Virus record (IMG/VR): IMGVR_UViG_3300032294_003343
Location: 62,001 to 126,000 of that record
DNA length: 64,000 nucleotides
DNA from: a virus
Direction: 5' to 3' (one strand)
How positions within the stretch are numbered: the stretch's first letter is position 1; the number at the start of each line of letters is the position of its first letter. The translations under genes were made by a program, and so were the position numbers. The notes beneath the pieces were generated by a model that worked only from the letters and a program-made list of their open reading frames with translations, had not been told where the DNA came from and did no database searches. Below are positions 11,101-21,000 of the stretch, in pieces.

Positions 11101-11846
11101 TTTACTACAGCCAGTAATGCAGTTTCTAATTGATCATGAGTCAGATTGCCTTTGTCCTCTAAGCTGTTATGACTTATTGTTGGAAGTCTTGCTGAATTTA
11201 AAATGCCAGTTGTAATTTTAGCAGCGTCAACAGAATTTATATTTTCACTAGTTATTTGGTTTTTAACTTCTAAGGATAAATCAATTGGAGAAGGATTTCC
11301 TGTTCCACCAATATGCTTGTGATTCTTAATTAGGTACGAAAGGGTTGAAAATAAAGTTATGTCTTGTCTTGTAGTTTCGTATAAATTAACAAGATTATTA
11401 GCTACATCAACATCCAAATATCCTAATGAAATGTAATTTACCGTGTCATTAATTTGTGTTAATGATGCTACAAAATCAACATCACCAGTAATAGCAGTGT
11501 TTTCATTTTCATAAGCATAAACATATACTTTTGATATTCCAACTGTAGTAGGAATTGTAGGCAAAGTAACATCTTTAGAAGCAGTAGTGTTTGCAGCTTT
11601 ATATGAAACAAAACCCTTGCCAGAAGTGATGGTTATTTTTGTAAGCTTAAATTCGTTTGAGTAAGTTTGAATACGCCATGATGGGACCGTTGGATCTTCT
11701 TCTATGATGCCATTCTTGAAAATTTGATACAGATTGTACATTTGATTTTCGATGGCTTTGAAACGATTCTCATCTAAATCAATGTTTTCTGAAAGATCTT
11801 GGTTTGGTTCAATATATCCAAACCCATAAATTGGTGTATTTCCCAT
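8181..11846 (-). CDS. Tail fibre/baseplate-type protein with NHL-like C terminus (1221 aa)
   Basis: The ATG (11846-11844) overlaps the upstream stop as TAATG. Residues about 1-260 have a layout I associate with phage baseplate or fibre N-terminal regions: a short 'IEPNQDLSENIDLDENRFKA' helix segment, a beta domain, then 'KNHKHIGGTGNPSPIDL', 'DAAKITTGILNSARLP' and 'GNLTHDQLETALLAV'. The centre is Ser/Thr/Asn-rich beta sequence with repeated 'GFGF' and 'SSTG' patches. The C-terminal third carries propeller-like repeats: 'NGGNIICDSKNDRIIMTD', 'YLLPNGNVLLGSPALD' and a final NHL-type 'FHPKGMRIISNDNILVSE'. That last blade runs to the very C terminus, so the propeller may close with a neighbour or be incomplete. 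Likely exposed on the virion; receptor or glycan binding is an inference from fold type only. Confidence 0.8.
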   Translation of the reverse strand: MGNTPIYGFGYIEPNQDLSENIDLDENRFKAIENQMYNLYQIFKNGIIEEDPTVPSWRIQTYSNEFKLTKITITSGKGFVSYKAANTTASKDVTLPTIPTTVGISKVYVYAYENENTAITGDVDFVASLTQINDTVNYISLGYLDVDVANNLVNLYETTRQDITLFSTLSYLIKNHKHIGGTGNPSPIDLSLEVKNQITSENINSVDAAKITTGILNSARLPTISHNSLEDKGNLTHDQLETALLAVVNNDANDKMSDLSIANRLQMLIALKKSGGVGFTFIDSTQINTFTYVPGIFPNTSANASTGNSANFAQTTSVPSQYTLATIYDTAPNTSGSGISGSVTSSSFVGDKSFVVQNDFLQAKTVASSLGSTTNAFFSNIKIAGSATTGSFTIDTPLNYLTLSQPVSSIFDTTGSWDTGLVFTTSYAANKVKVDTSLYAYTLFNQPVSLDFDSKVGFGFSAGLGETGAALGKIYMFLVVGNGSTDPNLQYDQKIDFAPNTGTGSSTIYITPATNVKIFDDTTYGFIGSTATYSSVNLSDFGDSSLKSSILGFGFYFSTDQGWNAEKQTKFELLTPTDAQINSSGNYDSLVLARRNAIDQTSSVFVWNEIYKYKNANFLMRFDSGDINTQYNQVQYDIDVPSGTKYTVQSRSDVSSDLFYNLKTVSETEVIIATPNVNSSTGRYFDVLFSLYSNEFQSAAPTVNNLRINYSTVGSATTRSYDRNITDTTNQKFGWISDVYYNKNAGYGVTNPDDTNYLKIYDTSNVGNWVYLRNNNLISAASNVLETTVEDGIDAGTLRNYLTPNQIFLKSTNYGLDTPTDYQSLPNGGNIICDSKNDRIIMTDINGVFTKVIQGNIRLKLTSRDFVALSASFNPNTRKIFIAFSQNISFVDLTKIYITYDNISVRGDDTRLSGDYLEPIFDSSSTYVFTIKDTVEGIALNTAINNSLTKKVRLDRGCFTNSGNSLNTNTALSAIIPTSTVSTTNRTEQFVAGISTSITGTSTVTTGLPTTTTVVNSVTDYNGDGVVSTTEMYGPNSQTNDIILDLLQGPIYFANIYNPVSVQYDETNSLIVIAQPHSNSVLCYSDNTDLTLKWAITSDIVNYYDNKLGSAYLLPNGNVLLGSPALDINDTGKLQVYNISNGYIETKLTFNNDVVKALPGPATDYSNFYALTDDVINFGANSRLHLVNNSGTILSTWGDNNELFHPKGMRIISNDNILVSE

Positions 11847-12073
11847 TACTTAATTTCTTGTGGTTTGTATTCTGATGTTACTTTTTCTACGCCCCAGTTT
11901 GCATAACCCCAGCGTAAAACATCTTGCTCTTCTATTATATTATTTTTATTGACATTGATAACTTGTAAAGCCTGAGTGACATTAGACCTTAAAGTCAAAC
12001 CACTTTGCATATTAATGGTATTTTGTCTAATTTGATCATTGATTACAAATGAAAGAGATTGAAATAATGGCAT
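11846..12073 (-). CDS. Small virion-operon protein (75 aa)
   Basis: I chose ATG 12073 rather than the longer frame start at 12112, because AAGGAG (12085-12080) sits 6 nt before it and the longer form would overlap the upstream gene by 29 nt. The Shine-Dalgarno sequence overlaps that gene's TAA stop. The protein begins MPLFQSLSFVINDQIRQN and is mostly helical and polar, with a C-terminal 'DVLRWGYANWGVEKV' patch. No family recognised. It sits between the hub-like protein and the 1221-aa fibre-type protein. A small connector or chaperone is plausible but unproven. Confidence 0.75.
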   Translation of the reverse strand: MPLFQSLSFVINDQIRQNTINMQSGLTLRSNVTQALQVINVNKNNIIEEQDVLRWGYANWGVEKVTSEYKPQEIK

Positions 12074-12083
12074 GTTAAACTCC

Positions 12084-14993
12084 TTATAATGCAATTGGCA
12101 TATTGGTACCACGTACTGATGCTGTAATTAAGTTATTTCCTTTATCGTAGTTGTAATCTATACTTTGATATATATATCTATCTGTTGAATTGACAACTTT
12201 ACCTTGAAATACTTTAATAGAAAACTTCCCATGAAAATTCAATGGTTTTGTAACATAACATTGAAAAGATATAGAACTTATAGGGGTTTTAGAAACTAAC
12301 TCAATGCTGTCAGTAATTCTTCTCAACACCTCTTGATCTGGAATCTCATTTCTTTGTGTTGACCACATTAAGTATTTCTTGAATCCGACATATGGAGCTT
12401 GTGCTGAATTTCTTGGAGCATTTGCAAGAAATTTCAATAATCTATCAGGAATTTGTAATGTTGCAGGATCCAATGATACTGAATTATTAGAATATCTTTC
12501 ATCTGCTAAAAATCCTGTCATTGCAACCCCAAAAACTCTTACCCCAGCTGAAAGTGATTGAACATTTGTGCTTATTGTGTAATCATTAACCAAAAGTCCA
12601 TGTAAATCAGATTGAAAGTTTGTCATAAACTTTGTAGTATTTGATGCATTACTGTCAAAAGAATATCCAGTTCCTGCTGAGTTAAGACCTGTAAATTTCA
12701 AGTCAGTATCTTCGTAATTGTTTCTGCACTCTAATTTGAAACCATATTTTTCAGCCCATCTGAATGTCGGTAAAGAATAAGGGTTATTTAACCTTTCAAG
12801 CAACTTTCCTAATTTTTCATAAATTTTATCTAAGGGATTTAATTTTATAAGATCTTGATTGTTAGTAGAATTACTATTTAATCTCAAGTCAATTCCAGAT
12901 ATCACACCGCCATTGAATAAATCAGCATTATTTCTAGAATAAAATGACCAAAAACCAGAACAAGCCATAATCGAATCAATTGCTAGGTCATGTCTCATAC
13001 CAGCAATCATCAAGTTTTTATCAAAATATAGATTATCTAAAACAAAAGATGCAATGTCTTGGCAAGTGAGAGTGAAAGTGCTTTCATTTCCTTTTCTAGA
13101 ATATGATGTACTATTTATGAAGCCTTGAAAAAATGGCTTTAAATCACCTTGCACATAACCTGCTTCAATTGTCACACAAAGTAAATTATTTTCAATTGCA
13201 TCAATAAAACTTTGGCCCTCTTTAGAATCGATGTTCTTAAGAGTGATTGTTGCAGTTTTAGAAATTCTACTGAGATTTGTCAATTCTGCAGCACAATTAA
13301 CTGACCAACCTTCAACCCAAGCTGTAATATCACCAACATTGAAAAATAATTGACTAAGCACTGGGTCAATAAATTTATAATCATCAAAGCCCACATTGCC
13401 ACTTCCTACATTTGCAACTTTATTTGCGGCTAAAACTGCAGGGTGTGGAACTTCACATTGTAAAAATGCTGGACCTTCAATAGTTGTGTTATAAATTAGC
13501 TTAAATAACACTGTTTTTTTATCTGGATCAGCACTAGTAGCTAGAGGCTCTCTTATTATAGTTATGTCTTCAAATTGCTTTCCATCAAGTCTAAGATCAG
13601 CAAAATAAGAAATATTTTTATCTATTGGGTTTAATTTTTGAGATGGATTTGTAGAATTTGGTGCATCATTGTATCCAGTATTTCTAGGATTATTATTTAT
13701 CCTATATGAAGCTTGTTCAAATGTTTGTTTGACAACATTTAAAAAAGCTTGTATATTAGAAATCTTTTTCAGAGAATATCTAAATTCTGCTGTGATGTAA
13801 TTTTTTCTTTGATTAACTGGTTGATTATTATTATAATTATTAAAAATAAGTGCTGAATATCTAAACTTTAAATTAGTATTAGACAAAGAAATATACACAT
13901 AAGTCTCAGGTGGACAATATACTTCACGTCCACTAAAGTTGATTACTGTGTTCCATCTTGAAATATCTGGACTAAAGCCTATTAATAAATTTGGTCCTGC
14001 AAAATGAACAAATACATCATATGAATTCATATTATTTTTATCAAAAACAGGAGCCACTAAATCGGTTTGTGTGAAGTATTGACGTGTGTATGGATCATAT
14101 ATTTTTAAAACAGGTTTACTGTCAATCTTAAACTCTATAAAAAAATCATTTATATAGTCATTATTGGCAACAGCAGGTTTGACGATTATTCTAATTGCCG
14201 AATCGTTTGGTTGCATATTACTTGCTGAAAAATTTATGTGAAATCCATTATTTCCATTACTGCCTCTCGCATTTATCGATTGTGGAGGGCTATCATCTGG
14301 ATTATAAATTTGAGCACCAGTTTGATATACAGCATCAAAAGCTGTAGGAAATATTCTTTGAATTGTTGTGTTTGTTTTTTCAGAAGTTACTTCAACTTGT
14401 GCTCCATAATTTGGATCTTTTACAGTTCTCAAAGTACCTGTATTTCTTCCAGAAATTTTTGGACCAATATATTTATATGCTTCTGTACCACCATTATCCA
14501 AATGCCAAATATTATATGTAGTTAAGACATTTCCCAAACCACTAAATGGTATCTTTGGTAAATGCTGAGAATTGTCTACAAAATTTGATGATTGAGAAGA
14601 CACAGCACTTGTACTTGGGGTATCTACAAAAATAGGATTATATGCTGTATCAGGTCCTTTTAATCTATCAAGTACTGGGTCTATTTCATTTGGAGCTATT
14701 GCACCATAAGCAAATGTGCAAGAAGAGGCACTTATAGCTGTATTTATTTCTGGTATTTTAGCATTTTGAAGTGATGATACTGTTCTTAATCTTGAACTGT
14801 ATTTTGGTTCTGTAGTTCCATTTGAATAAGTATAAGATGGTTCAAAATCATAATTTAATACGTTCAAGTTATCTTGGGATTTTGTAGCTACAGATGCTGA
14901 GTATTCCCCTGAAAAAAATCCACTTTCAGGAGCATTCATAACACTTAAAGTGACTTTTGTTTTTAATTGTCGTGGATCTGGGGAAAGGTTCAT
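12084..14993 (-). CDS. Probable baseplate hub / late-control-D-like tail protein (969 aa)
   Basis: The ATG at 14993 has no Shine-Dalgarno sequence but a TATAAT box exactly 6 nt upstream. The N-terminal 500 residues are beta-rich, with a region about 250-400 resembling a concanavalin-type sandwich ('KPVLKIYDPYTRQYF', 'CPPETYVYISLSNTNLKF'). From about residue 560 the pattern matches tail hub proteins (gpD / gp27 / VgrG-like): 'WVEGWSVNCAAELTNLSR', 'TITLKNID', 'FFQGFINSTSYSRKGNES' and 'TFTLTCQDIASFVLD'. In known hubs this is the barrel that attaches the tube tip to the spike. A later region about 770-969 ends with 'YQSIDYNYDKGNNLITASVRG', typical of the closing barrel strands. The family call rests on pattern memory, not a search. 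Confidence 0.6.
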   Translation of the reverse strand: MNLSPDPRQLKTKVTLSVMNAPESGFFSGEYSASVATKSQDNLNVLNYDFEPSYTYSNGTTEPKYSSRLRTVSSLQNAKIPEINTAISASSCTFAYGAIAPNEIDPVLDRLKGPDTAYNPIFVDTPSTSAVSSQSSNFVDNSQHLPKIPFSGLGNVLTTYNIWHLDNGGTEAYKYIGPKISGRNTGTLRTVKDPNYGAQVEVTSEKTNTTIQRIFPTAFDAVYQTGAQIYNPDDSPPQSINARGSNGNNGFHINFSASNMQPNDSAIRIIVKPAVANNDYINDFFIEFKIDSKPVLKIYDPYTRQYFTQTDLVAPVFDKNNMNSYDVFVHFAGPNLLIGFSPDISRWNTVINFSGREVYCPPETYVYISLSNTNLKFRYSALIFNNYNNNQPVNQRKNYITAEFRYSLKKISNIQAFLNVVKQTFEQASYRINNNPRNTGYNDAPNSTNPSQKLNPIDKNISYFADLRLDGKQFEDITIIREPLATSADPDKKTVLFKLIYNTTIEGPAFLQCEVPHPAVLAANKVANVGSGNVGFDDYKFIDPVLSQLFFNVGDITAWVEGWSVNCAAELTNLSRISKTATITLKNIDSKEGQSFIDAIENNLLCVTIEAGYVQGDLKPFFQGFINSTSYSRKGNESTFTLTCQDIASFVLDNLYFDKNLMIAGMRHDLAIDSIMACSGFWSFYSRNNADLFNGGVISGIDLRLNSNSTNNQDLIKLNPLDKIYEKLGKLLERLNNPYSLPTFRWAEKYGFKLECRNNYEDTDLKFTGLNSAGTGYSFDSNASNTTKFMTNFQSDLHGLLVNDYTISTNVQSLSAGVRVFGVAMTGFLADERYSNNSVSLDPATLQIPDRLLKFLANAPRNSAQAPYVGFKKYLMWSTQRNEIPDQEVLRRITDSIELVSKTPISSISFQCYVTKPLNFHGKFSIKVFQGKVVNSTDRYIYQSIDYNYDKGNNLITASVRGTNMPIAL

Positions 14994-15028
14994 ATTAATA
15001 TTATAAAAAATAAAGTAGGTTTACACCT
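14994..15028 (-). promoter_or_regulatory. TATAAT box 6 nt before an ATG, with small preceding hairpin
   Basis: On the minus strand TATAAT (15005-15000) is followed by ATTAAT and then the ATG at 14993, so the expected transcription start (7 nt after the box) is the A of the start codon. No good -35 hexamer lies 16-18 nt upstream. A small hairpin with a GTAA loop (AGGT/ACCT, 15017-15028) follows the stop of the 3472-aa gene and is trailed by a T-rich run, so a weak terminator may precede this promoter. Confidence 0.5.
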
Positions 15029-18000
15029 TTACTGGTCTATTGCAGTTATTGGGTAAGCAGTTGGGTATTGAGGATCTGTAGCATATCCTCCTGGTCTAGT
15101 TATAGTAAATGAGTAAGAAGATGGCGTAACGTTAGATGCTAAAATAATTGAATGATTCCCCCCAGCTGCTATATCAGAAATGCCCTGGACACTCATATTT
15201 GGAAGAACTAAACCACTTGGAATACCGTCTCTAATATTCAAAAATGTTGAACTTGGAATGGATTGAACATATCCTAACTGTCCAAAATCATTTAATCCAT
15301 AAGGGAAAAATAGTTTTTCAGATACAGCTAAGTATCCAAACTTGCCTGTTGAAACCTTGAGAAAATTTTGAGGAGGGTCTAAACCTGGAAATACATCAGA
15401 GACTATTCCTGAACTAAAATCAAATTGAGGTACTTCACTTGCTGAAAAATTGTAAAGATATATTGCATGGTCAAAGAATGGATTTTGTGAAGCTGTGATC
15501 ACAACTAATCTGTTTTCATAAGTTGAAATATCATAGGCGTATCCCCAGCCTCGTAAACTAGACAATCCAGTAAACCAAACTATTTGGTTGTCTATATCAT
15601 ATGAAAGTCCAGTTACAAATCCTGATTCATTATTAAATCCAACTTCTAGTTTGAATGGATTTAGATAATTAGTATTTCCAGGTAATAAATCTGGATTTGG
15701 ATCAATGTTTATAGGAAAAAATCCTGTATCAATAATTCCAGTTTTTGGTGTGTATCTATGACTTCCTGCTACCCATACTTGCTTATTGTCAGTAAAGGCG
15801 AGAATATAGGAATTACAAGATACATCCAATAAACCATTATTTGATGTGTAACTTGCCCCGCTGAAATTATTAGCTCTTTCAAGAATAGGTTGAAAACTAT
15901 AAATGTTTGTTCTTGGTAATGACTGTCCAAAAATTCCATTAATATTAGAACCACATACCAATAGCACTCTTTTACCTATTGTTGTATCTTCTGCAATAAT
16001 AGCTGAGCAAAAATCTCCAGCAGAAACCTTGAGAACTTTAAATTTTGATGCAAGAGGTACTAACGTCAGAGAATTTTGCTGAGTTATGTTTGACGGAAAA
16101 CCAAGTTGTCCATTGCTGTTCGACCCACTTGCATAAAGTTTTCCATCTGCATCTACTACAAAGGTGTGATATAAACCACTTTCAATTATAGTATATTGCT
16201 TTTTGTCGTCAACTAATTCAAATCCATACCTATTTGGTGAATTTGACCCACTTGCTATTGCTCCATACAATGCTTGTCCAGATGAAAACAATTTATTTGC
16301 TAACGGGTTAGGAATTGCAGAAACATTTACATCTACAGTATATCTATTTCCCAAATTTGTAGCCGGAGAAGAAGCAAATTTTTGTGTGTCAAAAACAACC
16401 AAACTTACTGTAAATATTCCAACTGTGTTAAATTGATTTGCAAAAGTTGAATTATATCCAGACTTTACGCCATCAATTGACCATTCGAATGTGATACTAG
16501 ATCCATCTTCAGGGTCATAAGAATTAGTGCCATCAAAGGTAAAAGTATCTCCAACCTTTAATTCAATATAGCCTGTAACAGTTGGCTCATTTCCAAGTAT
16601 TGCTATTGGGTTTTGATTTGGTGGTGGAGGCACAGGATCTTCAAACACAAATACTGTTTTATTAACTGGGTCAGATTCTAGACCTAAATTATCAAAAACA
16701 CTTAAAGTTATTGTATGATTACCCACACTATCAAAAGATGTTTCGAAAGTAGGTGTATTGGAGTTTTGATTCACTCCATCTTTAAGCCATTTGTATCCAT
16801 TGATGAATTGATTTGAATCAGAATCATAACTTCCAAAGGACGTAAATACTATTGGTGTATTTATTTTTATAGATACAATTCCAGGTGGCAATGTATCTAA
16901 CAATGCTATAGGTTTATTATTTTTAACAATGTAATCAAGAGTTGCTGTATTTGTTGCAGCTAAATTATCTGTTACCTTTAGAGAAACTTTGTATGTGCCT
17001 GGATTATTATAAGTTGTAGCAGCAATTACTTGATCTGATATTTTGCCATTACCAAAATCCCAAGCGTAAATGAGTGGTCCTCCTATATTGTCAGGGTCAT
17101 AACTACCAGCAGCTGAAAAAGTTACGGTAACTGGAGCAAAACTTGTATTTGACGAAGGATTAGCTGCTATATTTGCTACGGGTGGTTCATTAGGAGCATT
17201 AACTTTGACACCAATATTGGCTAAATCACTAAAAGCACCATCGTCATCTTGAACTTTCAATGTAACAGAATAAGGGATAAATCTTGGAGTGCTGAAAGTG
17301 TAAGTGAAAGATTTAGTTCTAAAAGGAGTGCCTAGCAATCCATTTATATACCATTCATAATTTACAACTGTTCCATCAAGATCATAAGAATTAGAATCAA
17401 ATGTTACTGTAAATGGTGCAGTTCCAAAGATCACATTATTTACAGGAGTGCTGCTTGTTGATATGACCGCAAATGGCTTTCTATTATTAATAAATACAAT
17501 TTTAGACGCTGTATTGGATAAACCAAAGTTATCAAAAACAGTAAGAGTTACGGTGTAGTTTCTATTGCCATCATTATAAGATTTTGTGGGATTTTTTTGC
17601 AGTGGATCAGTTGTAGTAAAATTAGTGCCATCTCCAAAGTCCCAAGACCATCTAACTAAAGAATTTTCAGGATCACTTGAATTATCAATAAATGTTATCG
17701 GATCAAAAGTGAATGCACCTATTGGACTGTATGAAAAATTTGCAACAGGTGGTTGATTGTTTATTTGAATCGTCTTAGTAGAATCAACAGTTTCAAGACT
17801 TACACCACTACGATTATCAGTTGCGGTCAATTTAGCAATGAAAACACCAACTGTTTTATATATATGAGAAATTGGAGCAGGATTGACAAATTGTGTAGAG
17901 GTGCCATCTCCAAAGTCTAATCTATAAAGGATGATAGAACCATCTGGATCTCTAGAGTTTGATACATCGAAAACAAAAGTATCATTTATTACTCCAGAAT

Positions 18001-21000
18001 TTTTATCAACATTCAAGATAGCAATTGGAAGAATATTGTCAGGAGCTGTGACATTTACTGAAACGCTAGCGGTATTAGAAGCACCAAAATCATCAGTAAC
18101 TGTTAGGGACACTGTGTATGATCCTTCTGTTGCAAAGTTAATTGTGGCATTTGGTGTAGATGCAACAATTGTGCCAGCTATACTCCAACTATAGGATACA
18201 ATAATTCCATCTTCATCTGTTGATGTATCACCATTGAATGTCAAGCTACCAGGTGCCTTTACAGATAATGATGTGTATGTAATTCTAGATACAGGATTTC
18301 TATTAGTAACAGTAATCAACAAATTATCCGTAGATGTATCACCTATATTATCAGTAACTGTAAGAGAAGCGTTATATGTTCCAGGTTTGGCATATATATG
18401 AGGCTCTGTAATTCTTCCTTGAGAAATAATTGTGCCATCACCAAAATTCCAAGCATATTTAGTGATGTTTCCATCACTATCATTTGAGTTGTTTCCAAAG
18501 AAATTAACTTGAGTCTTAGATAATACTGGATTTGGAGAGGCTGTAATTATTGCAACTGGAGGATTGTTTTTGACGATAATATCTAAAACATAAGTATTTG
18601 TAAGATTGCCATCATCAGTAACTGTTAGCTTTACTGGGTATGTACCTGATTTAGTAAATGTATGAGAAACATTTTTTTGATATGTTTGAGCGTTAAGGAA
18701 TAAAGTACTGCCTGTTTCAAATTCCCAAAACCAACTTACTATTTTTCCGTCAGCATCAGTGGAAACATCTGTGAATAATATTGTGGCTGGTGCCAAAATA
18801 TTATTGGAATTAATTACAAATAAAGCTTGAGGTGGTTGATTTACTGGTGGCGGGACGACAGTAAATTTAATTGACGAAGTGGCTGTTTTCTTATTTGTTC
18901 CATCGGGCAAACCATCATCAGTCACAGTGAGAACAACTGTATATTCTCCTGGAAATAAATAAGTATTAGTTGGGTTTTTTAAAGTTGGATCAGTTGTCGA
19001 AAATGTTTTTCCATCACCAAAATTCCAATTCCATTGAGTGATAAAACCATCAGGGTCAGAAGATGTTTCGGTAAATTTAACAACTAATGGTTTGAAACTC
19101 GTTTGATTGCCTGTAATATTTGAAATTACTGGTGCTTGATTTACTAATGGATTTACAATTACTTCTTTAGTAATGGAAGTTGATTTACCACCATTGTCTG
19201 TAACTGTAAGAGAAACTAAATATCTTCCAGCAGAAAAATAAGTATGAGATGGATTTTGTACATTATCTGTAAAACCATCATCAAAGTCCCAATTCCAAGA
19301 AGCAATCGTACCGTCAGCATCAGTTGAAGTATCAACAAAATCAATCACTAATTTTCTATTCTGCTGAGAGTAAATGAAGTTTGCAATTGGCGGATTATTT
19401 CCTGGAGGCAAAACTGTAATTTCAATTGTTCCTGACACTTGGAGCCCTCCAGAATCAGTTACAGTAAGAACAACTCTATATTTGCCAGGATTAGCATAAA
19501 TGTGTTCTGGATTTTGAACGTCAGCTGTTTGATTATCTCCAAAGTTCCAGTTCCAAGCAACTAACGGTCCCTCATCATCACTTGAAGTATCAGTAAATTG
19601 CACTTTTAATGTTGGAGAAAATGAGGTTTGAGCCCACTTGAAATTTGGTGATGGTGGATTATTTACTACACCATTTACATTAATTGTTGGACCGAAATAT
19701 TTGCTTGATAATCTTGCTAAATTATCCTTGACAAAAAGAGTTGGTGTAAATGAACCTGCTCTTGTGTAATCATATGTAAAAGGTGTATTATCAAATTTAA
19801 TTGCAGTATTTCCATCACCAAAATCCCATTCATAAATTTGAATAAATGATCCATCATTTGCTGGATTAGATTGATCTGTAAAAGTAACAGTTAGCGTAAC
19901 ATCTCCAGAGGTAGGAGTTGCTGAAAATTTAGCTTGAGGCGAAAGATTATTTACTGGAGCTGGATTGACTGTTATTATTATTGAAGCCGGAGCACTACTT
20001 ACACCACTAGCGTTTGTAACAATAAGAGTTACTTTATATTCAATAGCATTCGTTGTGTTATTAACAAAAGTGTGTGCTGGATTTTCTTCTGTAGATTGAG
20101 TGTTGTCACCAAAATTCCAAGCATAAGTGAGTGTGCTACCACCAGGATCATAAGAATTAGTAGAAAGAAAATTCACAATCAGGGCAGATTGTCCGCTAGT
20201 AGGATTTGCTTGTATATTGGCAACAGGTGCTAATGATTCAACTGTAGAGCCTGAATTATTTACACATTCAATATCGAACTTTCTGATTCCCAAAATTTTT
20301 GAATATGGATGAAATAAAACTGCTTCTAAAAAACATTTACCTGTGTCGTAAGCTACAAAAACTTTTCCATCATACTCTTGTTTTTTGCATGTAATTAAGG
20401 CTGGTTTTTGTCTAGGAACTTCAGCATTGAGTTCACTATCAGTTTCAAAATAAGTTATAATATTTTGCCTATTTATTAATTCTGAAACTAAACTTTCATC
20501 TAATTTTCCTTTGATTAAGTGTAATTTGTCAGTACGTTTTTTACCCAATGAGCTTGAAGATAATCCGTATTCGAAGTAATAAATTCCACCATTACACCAA
20601 AAAACAGATCTATGTAAGCCTAATTTTTCATCATAATCAGATGTCAATCCATAAATATTATATTTTTCATCTAAAGTATTACCAGCAATAGCATCTAAAT
20701 CAAAAAGTGTATTTCTTTCTTGTGCCTGATAATTTGAAATAAGTTTGAAATTAATTTTTCTTGGTGATGCATTTAAAGAGTATGCAACAATATAATCTCT
20801 TGATGAAATTTGAACAACAGTAGGAAAAGAAGAATATGCTATACCTGAAGATGTTATTGGCTCTATCAATCTAAAATCAGATATATATGTTGGGGCAATA
20901 CCATCTACAAAAATTGTTTTATCTGTAACAGGTTCTTTAATATTAGTAGTATTTAATGAAATTGATCTAAAAACAATTGCCCCTGGATCTGCATATCCAA

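Noticed and set aside
16310-20240. Repeat region as a CRISPR or tandem DNA repeat
   Set aside because: Repetition is at protein level only; no repeated identical DNA units with spacers.
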